A stretch of DNA of 13,553 bases from Lysobacter_K sp038248955 (lineage in GTDB: Bacteria; Pseudomonadota; Gammaproteobacteria; Xanthomonadales; Xanthomonadaceae), in assembly GCA_038248955.1 (NCBI GenBank), contig JBBRWW010000076.1, positions 1-13,553 of the forward strand, in the 5' to 3' direction. Position 1 is the stretch's first letter. Each line of letters starts with the position of its first letter. Under the pieces are notes generated by a model, which did not search any database, was not told the origin of the DNA, and saw nothing but the letters and a program-made list of their open reading frames with translations. Below are positions 1 to 5,509 of the stretch, one piece after another. A program made the translations under genes and the position numbers.

Positions 1-355
1 CAAGTTCATTTGCCTTGGCCCTGGGCGCACGCGGCGTGACTGCCAACTCGCGCTCGGCGAGTGCTTTGATCTGCAACCGGAACCGTTCGCTTCCGTCTTT
101 TGCTGCCGGGTCGCCTGGCGCAACGCGTCTGCGTCGCTGTCAGGCAAGACGTGGTCGACGACGACAAAAGCGGGCCACCGTGTGGGTGATGATCAGCACG
201 TCGCCCTCAGGGTCGCAGGTCAGCTGCGCCTCGGCGCCGTCCACCGCGACCACGCAACGGTTGCCGACATGCTCGATCGCGACCGACGGCGCCGGCGCGG
301 ATGTCTCGATGATGCGTGTCTCGCCGGGGTGGACGCGGTTGCAGGCCCGCCTCAT
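1..355 (-). pseudogene. Unknown protein, apparently frameshifted; runs off the left edge
   Basis: The ATG at 355-353 overlaps the TGA of the upstream gene as ATGA, which implies translational coupling. The uninterrupted part is 71 codons, ending at a TGA at 142-140. I do not recognise the protein; residues 1-58 look like a compact beta-rich domain (for example VAIEHVGNRCVVAVDG). From the T4 run at 169-166 onward, codons in this frame lose their G/C third positions and include the stop. The neighbouring frame, entered by dropping one T, is GC3-rich and reads RFVVVDHVLPDSDADALRQ. Near the A4 run at 101-98 the original frame again looks coding (ERFRLQIKALAERELAV) and stays open to the window edge. 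I infer two compensating indels, or sequencing errors in homopolymers, in one longer gene. If the stop is real instead, the product is a 71-residue protein. Confidence 0.5.
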
Positions 356-1248
356 CGATTGTCGCGCTTGCCCTGGTTCTGGCGATCGTGGGTGCTGATG
401 CTGCCTTGGATGGGCTCCATGCGCATCTCGCCTTCGTGCAATTCCAGGGTCCTGGATTTCGCGGTTCCCGACTGGAAACCGGGGCTGGGTTGTTCGGATC
501 CAGCGTGGGTATCGATCGTCAGGTACGCCGGCGGCTCGCGTTCGCGTTGGTGCTTGGCTTCAAGCAGCGCACGCGTGTTGTCCAGTGCGCGTTCGGGAGT
601 GATCACCGTCTTGCTGCGGGCGCGGCTGGTTTTCGGGTTCACGCCGCTGTTGCCCTGGCCGGGACCGTCGTCGTGCGCCGCGCTGGTACGGACGCGCTTG
701 GCTGGCATGCCGGGCGGGGTCGTTGCTGCCTTTGCGGTTCGGGTCGCGCTGGCAGCCATGGACGCGTTCGCCGCCGTACCCGGCTTGGCGCTGGCAGCCG
801 TCCGTGTTCTTGCCGACGGTTTCGGCGCGGGCTGGCGATCCGTGGTCTTGCGCGCCCGGGTCGTCTTGCTGCCGGAGGCAGTCTTGCGCGCCGTGATGCC
901 GGCTTTGGGCTTGCCTGCGGTAAGCACGGCCGGTTCTCCGGCGGCCTGGACTTCCTGCAAACGGCTTTCGAAGCGTTGCAGCATGTCGTCCAGGATTTCG
1001 CCCTTCTTGCCCGTGCGCTGGTTGGCAACGCCGGAGGTGCCGAGTTTGCTGCCGGTGCGGCCGCGGCTCTTGAGTTTCTGGCGCTGCAGCAGGTCGCGCG
1101 ACTTGTCACGCAGCTTGCGCGTGCGCTCCACGCGACTGGCCAGTGCTTTTTCGCTGAGCGCGCGCAGCGCGGGATTGCGGCTGTCGCCGAACAGCCCCAT
1201 TTCGGGCTGGGTCAACACGCGGCTGGCGTGGTCGCGGGTGATGGGCAT
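352..1248 (-). CDS. Basic low-complexity protein of unknown function (298 aa)
   Basis: I chose the ATG at 1248-1246 because GGAG lies six bases upstream (1258-1255). A TTG at 1260 would add four residues but has no such site. Residues 1-100 are charged and probably helical, with MPITRDHASRVLTQPEMGLF at the start and an Arg/Lys-rich RTRKLRDKSRDLLQRQKLKS stretch. Residues about 104-205 are an Ala/Thr/Lys/Arg/Pro-rich, probably disordered linker resembling histone H1-type tails. The C-terminus has a second short helix (ITPERALDNTRALLEAKHQR) and a polar end. The N-terminal pattern resembles a hypothetical-protein family I associate with Xanthomonadaceae and other proteobacteria, with no function known to me. 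The gene overlaps the next minus-strand gene by ATGA, so the two are probably co-expressed. There is no signal peptide or membrane segment. DNA or RNA binding is possible from the charge, but that is inference only. Confidence 0.75.
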   Translation of the reverse strand: MPITRDHASRVLTQPEMGLFGDSRNPALRALSEKALASRVERTRKLRDKSRDLLQRQKLKSRGRTGSKLGTSGVANQRTGKKGEILDDMLQRFESRLQEVQAAGEPAVLTAGKPKAGITARKTASGSKTTRARKTTDRQPAPKPSARTRTAASAKPGTAANASMAASATRTAKAATTPPGMPAKRVRTSAAHDDGPGQGNSGVNPKTSRARSKTVITPERALDNTRALLEAKHQREREPPAYLTIDTHAGSEQPSPGFQSGTAKSRTLELHEGEMRMEPIQGSISTHDRQNQGKRDNR

Positions 1249-1312
1249 GGCAGTCTCCAACTGGGCGATTGATGCATCTAACCAGTCGCGGCATGCAGAT
1301 CGGGTGAGCGTA

Positions 1313-1406
1313 CGGAAAAGGGGGTCAGGTACATTTAATTGCTAAATGGCCCTGAGCCGTTTTGTTCGGACCCCTTTTGTTCGGACCCCTTTTGTTCTAG
1401 ACCCCT
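1313..1406. repeat. GGGGTCAGGTT palindrome, copy A, with tandem 15-16-mers
   Basis: The left arm at 1321-1336 (GGGGTCAGGTACATTT) faces a degenerate right arm at 1344-1358 (AAATGGCCCTGAGCC) across a short AT-rich loop. The left flank CGGAAAAG at 1313 matches the flank of other copies. It is followed by three tandem units: TTTTGTTCGGACCCC at 1360-1374, the same 15-mer at 1375-1389, and a diverged TTTTGTTCTAGACCCC at 1390-1405. A similar CCCCTTTTGTTGACCC tail follows the copy at 11576. It lies between the divergent gene starts at 1248 (minus) and 1420 (plus). Confidence 0.85.
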
Positions 1407-1419
1407 ATTTTTTTCTTTG

Positions 1420-1947
1420 ATGTCATTTGCTGCCCGTACAAGGAGCTCCGCCATCAACGCAGCTATTAAACGCGGTACGCAGGTATTCGGCTGGATCGCG
1501 CTCGTTTCCGGGCTGATGATGCGCTACCAGCAGGGGTGCACGCGGGCGGTCGGCGCGGTGGCTAGCTGACTCGGCGGCGAGTCAGCCGAGGGGGTGGTGA
1601 CGTCGATCAGGGAGTCGCGCGGAAGTTCGCCGCCGGCCAGGACCCGGTTCCGCCAGTCGTCGGTGATCACGTTCACCACCGCCGATGGTGAAGTCGTCAC
1701 GTTTGAGCATCCCGTGCAAAGCTCGTCGCCGTCGTATGCGCACAACGAGCACGTGCGGGTGGCGTACGACGCCGACGCGCCGCAGGACGCGCTGGTGCCG
1801 GGCGGTCTGGCGCTGTTGTCGCTGATGTGGGCGTTGCTTGGCATGGCCGGGATGCTGGTGATGCTGACCGGAGGGGTGCTGCTGGTAGGCGCGCTGCCGT
1901 GGGGGACGCAACGAAAAAGGGTTCAGGTGCTCAGAGCTGATAAATGA
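1420..1947 (+). pseudogene. DUF3592-type membrane protein interrupted by an in-frame TGA
   Basis: Read from the ATG at 1420 in one frame, this is 175 codons with a single internal TGA at 1567-1569. The layout matches DUF3592 proteins: an N-terminal membrane helix (FGWIALVSGLMM), a linker with the typical GVVTSIRESRGSS stretch, an extracytoplasmic beta domain with ITFTTADGEVVTFEHPV and VRVAYDADAPQDA, and a long second hydrophobic stretch (about codons 127-166, LALLSLMWALLGMAGMLVML onward). GC3 stays high on both sides of the TGA, and TGG (Trp) is one base away, so a nonsense mutation is the simplest reading; paired indels around 1520-1590 are an alternative. The downstream part could in principle start at the GTG at 1594 but would lack the first helix. 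No clear ribosome site precedes 1420. The last codons (QRKRVQVLRADK) and the stop come from a palindromic repeat. Confidence 0.6.
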
Positions 1948-1963
1948 ACCTGACCTATTTTTA
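1911..1963. repeat. GGGGTCAGGTT palindrome, copy B
   Basis: The core reads AAAAAGGGTTCAGGT then TGATAAATGAACCTGACC followed by a T run. This is a diverged left arm and a well-preserved right arm of the same element as copies E and F. It overlaps the 3' end of the DUF3592 reading frame, whose TGA stop lies in the AAATGAACC part of the right arm. Confidence 0.75.
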
Positions 1964-2112
1964 GAGGAGATGGTGACCTTTGGAGCCCGCTACCGGTTGG
2001 CGGGGCGTCGTGCCAGCCAGGCAAGCACGCACGCCACGTTTAGCCATGGACGGTGCCACGGGGCAGCAGAAAGTGAGTGAACCCAACCCCGTTGTTCAAC
2101 CCCGTTTTTCGG

Positions 2113-2141
2113 TTCCCATGCTCGTATGCGCAGATTACAAT
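2113..2141 (+). promoter_or_regulatory. Candidate sigma-70 promoter for the DUF4426 lipoprotein
   Basis: TTCCCA (2113-2118, four of six matches to TTGACA) is separated by 17 bases from TACAAT (2136-2141, five of six matches to TATAAT). Transcription from about 2148 would give a leader of roughly 100 bases containing the perfect hairpin at 2203-2224. It is prediction by eye only. Confidence 0.35.
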
Positions 2142-2202
2142 CGTCACGATCTGCGCGTCCGCGGCGCGGTCGAGACACCGCCTGCGCCGCAGCGCCGGCC
2201 CA

Positions 2203-2224
2203 GGCACCGATGCGGATCGGTGCC
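2203..2224 (+). promoter_or_regulatory. Perfect hairpin in the lipoprotein 5' leader
   Basis: GGCACCGAT and ATCGGTGCC form a perfect nine-base-pair stem around a GCGG loop, ending 11 bases before the GGGAGG ribosome site of the gene at 2248. No T run follows, so it is not a standard terminator. It could be an operator dyad or an mRNA structure affecting translation or stability. Confidence 0.5.
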
Positions 2225-2247
2225 CCACCTTCCATGGGAGGCTTCAG

Positions 2248-2775
2248 ATGCGCAATCGACTCAACTCCAGCCCGACAAGTCCGACCGCCGCGCCACGCAT
2301 GCTCGCCCCGTTCCTGCTGGTGTTTCTTGCCGCCTGCAGCGGTGCGGAGCGAAGCGCATCCGCATCGGCTGAACTGCCCCCGGCGGTTCCCGGCAGTGCG
2401 CAGCAGGTGGAGGCGAAGGTAGGCGATGTCTCGTTCATCGCAGTCGCCCTCCAGACGTCGCAGATCCCGGCGACAGTCGCCGCCCAACACGGTATCGAGC
2501 GGCGCGATGACCTGGTGATGTTGCGTGTCTCACCCAGACAGGGCGAGCCAGGCAACATCGCTTCGGCACCGGCGGCAGTGAAGGCAACGGTGACCGACCT
2601 GCGTGGCCACACCAGCGTCCTCGAACTCGACAGGAAAGTCGTCGCAGGGCTGGTGGACTACGTGGCGACCATCGAGGTCACGCTTCCTGCGACCCTGCGC
2701 TTCGAAATCACCGCAACCACGCCGCAGGGCAAGAGCGGGACGATGACGCTCAGCCGCGAGTTCAAGGCGCGCTGA
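2248..2775 (+). CDS. DUF4426-type lipoprotein (175 aa)
   Basis: The start at 2248 has GGGAGG six bases upstream and gives a short N-region, a hydrophobic stretch (MLAPFLLVFLAAC) and an LAAC lipobox, so the product should be lipidated and periplasm-facing. The open frame extends further upstream, but those residues are Arg-rich and out of character. The mature domain has the DUF4426 pattern: VGDVSFIAVALQTSQIPATV, then a Gly-Ile-Arg-type segment (HGIERRDDLVMLRVSP), a middle beta region with TDLRGHTSVLEL, and a final IEVTLPATLRFEITATTPQG segment. The biochemical role of DUF4426 is unknown to me; in Pseudomonas relatives it sits after metX-metW and before rdgB. Those genes are absent here, so this is a stand-alone copy with its own leader and candidate promoter. 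Confidence 0.8.
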   Translation: MRNRLNSSPTSPTAAPRMLAPFLLVFLAACSGAERSASASAELPPAVPGSAQQVEAKVGDVSFIAVALQTSQIPATVAAQHGIERRDDLVMLRVSPRQGEPGNIASAPAAVKATVTDLRGHTSVLELDRKVVAGLVDYVATIEVTLPATLRFEITATTPQGKSGTMTLSREFKAR

Positions 2776-2815
2776 GCTGCGACGAAAAAGTCCACGGCAA
2801 AGGGGGGCAAAAAAC

Positions 2816-2838
2816 GGGTTCGGGTTGATTCAATCGGC
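2816..2838. repeat. Possible half copy of the GGGGTCAGGTT palindrome
   Basis: CGGGTTCGGGTTGATTC resembles the left arm of the family, but no matching right arm follows. It lies 40 bases after the lipoprotein stop. This is tentative. Confidence 0.3.
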
Positions 2839-3020
2839 GCTCCGCCCGCCAGCAGCAGAACCAATTGTGCCTATCGCCTTCGTCGAGTATTCCGCAGGTG
2901 CATGCCCCGTTTGCGCCGGCGTGCAGGATTTCTCATCCGCCTCGCCGGAATGCGCCGGGATTTCGCACGCGTTTAATGCCCGCTGCGGTATCAACGGAGC
3001 ACCCATCACAGGAGTACGCA

Positions 3021-3209
3021 ATGGCATCCGGTAAGCGGGAACTGATCGAGCCGCACAAGGGCGACAAGCGCTTTGTCCGCCGCGATGAGGAGGGCCGCTT
3101 CACCGAAAGCGACGACGTCAGTCGCTCCCTCAGCCAGGACGTGCGGAAGCACGCGGAGCATGAGGCCAAACCGGGCCATGGCGACCGTGGTGACCGCAAG
3201 GGGGACTGA
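3021..3209 (+). CDS. Small hydrophilic conserved protein (62 aa)
   Basis: The ATG at 3021 follows AGGAG (3010-3014) at six bases. The open frame reaches further upstream, but the extra residues are Pro/Ser-rich and out of character. The product is highly charged, with no membrane segment or signal peptide. Its core, RELIEPHKGDKRFVRRDEEGRF followed by TESDDVSRSLSQD, resembles a widespread family of very short proteins with an ELI...DKRYVRRD..GRF..SDDVGRSL pattern, whose function I do not know. The C-terminus is rich in His, Gly, Lys and Asp and probably disordered. A strong terminator at 3242-3265 ends the unit, so it is probably monocistronic. Confidence 0.8.
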   Translation: MASGKRELIEPHKGDKRFVRRDEEGRFTESDDVSRSLSQDVRKHAEHEAKPGHGDRGDRKGD

Positions 3210-3241
3210 GCCCGGCCCCATGAGCCACCTGGTTGCAATGG

Positions 3242-3265
3242 AAAGGCCGCCCTCGGGCGGCTTTT
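3242..3265 (+). terminator. Rho-independent terminator after the 62-aa gene
   Basis: GCCGCCC (3246-3252) and GGGCGGC (3255-3261) form a GC-only stem with a tiny loop, directly followed by TTTT and preceded by AAA. It lies 33 bases past the stop at 3209. Confidence 0.85.
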
Positions 3266-3631
3266 CTGCGTGCCGGCTTGACGGACACCGCTGACGTTGA
3301 GCCGTGTGAGGCCGCAAGGTGGTGGGGCAACGGTCGGCGACGTTTACTTCTGCCTCGGAACTGGAAAAATGCGCCAGGGTCGTTCAAGTGATAAATGCAC
3401 CTGACTTCTTTGTTTGGGTCCAGTGTGATCGACTGCCAAGGTCAGCACGCCGGCGAGGCGCCGATCCTGCAGACTTCCTGACGAGGCACCCGGGCAGCGA
3501 TCAATCACCTGCAGCGACGCCCTCCAATGCCTCGCGAGCGCGCTGCCTGGCGTCGCATCCGCGCCCAGCAGCCCGATGGCCGCACGGCCGCATTTCGGCT
3601 CGGCTATTTCGTTTCCCTCACGGAGGTTGTC
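3266..3631 (+). other. Intergenic region before the CDF transporter
   Basis: These 366 bases contain no gene I can support. The frame of the transporter is open back to 3527, but it has no ribosome site there and codes for Arg/Ala-rich sequence. The only marked element is palindrome copy C (3363-3412). Confidence 0.6.
3363..3412. repeat. GGGGTCAGGTT palindrome, copy C (degenerate)
   Basis: GGAAAAATGCGCCAGGGTCGTTCA is followed by GTGATAAATGCACCTGAC and TTCTTTG. The loop GATAAATG and the ACCTGAC right arm match copies B and F; the left arm is worn down. It is 220 bases upstream of the transporter start. Confidence 0.6.
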
Positions 3632-4567
3632 ATGTCGTCCAAACAGTCCTCGCGCAAGGTGGTCTACGCCGCGCTGATCGGCAACTTGGTGATAGCGATT
3701 TCCAAGTTCGTCGCCGGTGCGATTTCCGGCAGTTCCGCGATGTTGAGCGAAGGAATCCATTCAATGGTCGATACCAGCAACGAAGGGTTGCTGCTCTACG
3801 GCCTGCATCGCGCGAAGAAGGCACCGGACGAGAGTCATCCCTTCGGCTATGGTCGCGAGCTGTACTTCTGGAGCTTTGTCGTCGCATTGCTGGTGCTTGC
3901 GCTCGGCGCAGGAATGTCGGTGTATGAAGGTGTCACGCATATCCTGAATCCGGAGCCGGCCGGCCACTTGAAGATCAACCTGATCGTGCTCGGCGTTGCG
4001 TTTGTATTCGAGGGCATTACCTGGACGATCGCGCTGCGGGAGTTCCGGAAACACAAGGGTGGCATGGGGTATTTCGAGGCTTTCCGCAAAAGCAAGGACC
4101 CCAGCACGTTCACCGTCCTGCTCGAGGACACTGCAGCCCTGCTTGGCTTGTCGATTGCCGCGGCAGGCCTGCTGGCCGCGCACTGGCTGCGGATGCCGGT
4201 GCTCGACGGCGTGGCTTCGGTCTGCATCGGGGCGGTGCTGGCCGCGAGTGCGCTGCTGCTCCTGCGCGAGACCAAGGGCCTGCTGATCGGCGAACCAGCA
4301 TTGCAAGAGGTTGGAGACTCGATTCGTGCGGTTGCCGAACAGGACAAGGACGTACGTCATGTCAACGGGCTGTTGACCGTGCAGATGGGGCCGGAGCAAG
4401 TGGTTGCGGCCATGAGCGTCGAGTTCGAAAACGAACGCACCACGCCGCAGATCGAGGCGTGCATCGACCGTATGGAACAACGGATCAAGTCCGATCATCC
4501 GCAATTGCAGGCGCTGTTCGTCAAGCCACAGACGCCACAGGCATGGCGTGAGCGGCGCGGGCAGTAA
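3632..4567 (+). CDS. CDF-family cation transporter, ZnT9-like branch (311 aa)
   Basis: The start at 3632 has GGAGG five bases upstream (3622-3626). This is a cation diffusion facilitator (Cation_efflux family) of usual length, an inner-membrane proton-coupled exporter of divalent metals, classically Zn, Mn or Fe. Helix 1 spans about 10-31. Helix 2 carries the metal-site pattern H43xxxD47 in SEGIHSMVDTSNE. The HPFGYGRELYFW signature lies at 69-80. Further helices lie near 82-98, 115-135, 162-180 and 190-225. The fifth helix has LLEDTAAL (E165, D166) in place of the usual HxxxD, as in proteins related to human ZnT9, so metal choice should not be assumed from FieF. A soluble domain with the beta-alpha-beta look of CDF C-termini covers about 230-305. 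The gene appears alone and converges with the stress-protein gene at 4818. Confidence 0.92.
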   Translation: MSSKQSSRKVVYAALIGNLVIAISKFVAGAISGSSAMLSEGIHSMVDTSNEGLLLYGLHRAKKAPDESHPFGYGRELYFWSFVVALLVLALGAGMSVYEGVTHILNPEPAGHLKINLIVLGVAFVFEGITWTIALREFRKHKGGMGYFEAFRKSKDPSTFTVLLEDTAALLGLSIAAAGLLAAHWLRMPVLDGVASVCIGAVLAASALLLLRETKGLLIGEPALQEVGDSIRAVAEQDKDVRHVNGLLTVQMGPEQVVAAMSVEFENERTTPQIEACIDRMEQRIKSDHPQLQALFVKPQTPQAWRERRGQ

Positions 4568-4817
4568 CCCAAAAAGCGTTCGGTGAGTTCAACGGGTTGC
4601 CGCAAAGGCGCCGTCTTTACCTGCAAGCGTCACCAGCATCGTGAATCGCGAGCGGTGCTCGACAAGGGTGGCAATGGGCGTGTTCTTTGTGCGTCGAAAC
4701 AGGGATCTCGAAACGGGATGTCGAAAAAGGGCCGCGGTTCAATTGATCGGTCGATCGCGTCCTGACTCGGCGTCGCATCGCCGCGGGTATGGATGCACCA
4801 TCCGCCGGGGACAGGTG

Positions 4818-5300
4818 TCAGCGGAGGTCGACGTCTGCGACCTTGTCGGCGTACTCCTTCTTCGGGTCAATGCCCAGCAGCATCTTCACGCCGGCCAGCA
4901 GGTTGTTCTCGTTGAGCCAGACCTCGGCGTGTTCGGGATCCATGCGAAGCAGCACGAGTTTCGGATCGTCCTTGCCCTCGAACCAGGCGGCGATGAAGGG
5001 GTTCCACAGACGATCGATGGCGGCGCGGTCGTTGTCGACGTGCAGGCTGCCGCTGATGCTTGCGAACAGGCCATGGTCCTTGGAGCTGAACGCCGCGATG
5101 GCGCGGCTGCCGTGGGCGAGGTTCTCGACCAGCGCGTTGGGCTTGCCGGTGAAGAACCAGATCGGCCCGGACTCGCCTTCGACTTGCGCGGTCATCGGGC
5201 GCGTGTGGCCGTTCTCGACGCCGTCCAGTCCCAGCATCAGGGTTCGGTCGGACTTCAGGGCTTTCCAAAGTTTCGTTTCAAGTTCCTGGGGTGTGGACAT
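4818..5300 (-). CDS. General stress protein with pyridoxamine-phosphate-oxidase-like fold (160 aa)
   Basis: I chose MSTPQELETKLW at 5300. The upstream sequence has only a weak GAGAA, but the 21 extra residues from 5363 are unlike the family. The length and pattern fit the FMN-binding split-barrel group related to general stress protein 26. An N-terminal helix is followed by TLMLGLDG, then HTRPMTAQV (residues 32-40), typical of flavin-binding strands, PIWFFTGKPNALVENLAHGSRAIAAFS, and a Trp-rich C-terminal half (LWNPFIAAWFEG, AEVWLNENN). The usual role is flavin binding in stress physiology; the reaction is not known for most members. It acts in the cytoplasm, with no signal peptide. The 210-base gap between it and the upstream oxidoreductase on the same strand contains palindrome copy D, so separate transcription is likely. 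Confidence 0.88.
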   Translation of the reverse strand: MSTPQELETKLWKALKSDRTLMLGLDGVENGHTRPMTAQVEGESGPIWFFTGKPNALVENLAHGSRAIAAFSSKDHGLFASISGSLHVDNDRAAIDRLWNPFIAAWFEGKDDPKLVLLRMDPEHAEVWLNENNLLAGVKMLLGIDPKKEYADKVADVDLR

Positions 5301-5449
5301 CACGTTCTCGCGGGAGTGGGAGGGGAACGGATTGCATGCGCGAATCCGCCCCTTGGATAGCACCAGGAAGGTGAAAACAAGGTCGCGACGATCCTCCTGA
5401 AGGCCGCCTGCGTGGAGATCAAGTGCGAACGCACATTCTGCAGACGGTG

Positions 5450-5502
5450 CGGGAAAGGGGTCAGGTTCATCCAGTTGATAAATGTGCCGGGCGCCTTTCC
5501 CG
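5450..5502. repeat. GGGGTCAGGTT palindrome, copy D, with perfect outer stem
   Basis: The outer arms CGGGAAAGG (5450-5458) and CCTTTCCCG (5494-5502) pair perfectly over nine bases. The inner arms (GGGGTCAGGTTCAT and GATAAATGTGCCGGGC) have diverged. On the minus strand the structure begins seven bases after the stop of the FAD oxidoreductase at 5510, so it may act as a terminator or 3'-end hairpin for that gene. Confidence 0.75.
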
Positions 5503-5509
5503 TACCGGA

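Larger units (their letters stand above)
1948..2247 (+). other. Intergenic region upstream of the lipoprotein gene
   Basis: No convincing gene is seen in these 300 bases. They hold the end of palindrome copy B, a probable palindrome fragment around 2069-2088 (GAGTGAACCCAACCCCG, similar to the right arm of copy E), a candidate promoter (2113-2141) and a perfect hairpin (2203-2224). Confidence 0.6.

Noticed and set aside
182..1345. Long open frames on the plus strand across 182-1345 (387 and 318 residues)
   Set aside because: They are antisense to the 298-residue minus-strand gene, lack ribosome sites, and have the Arg/Ala/Leu/Gly-rich make-up of shadow frames in GC-rich DNA.
4568..4817. Terminator or RNA between the convergent CDF and stress-protein genes
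   Set aside because: I looked for a stem followed by T on either strand and found none that is convincing; short open frames here lack ribosome sites.
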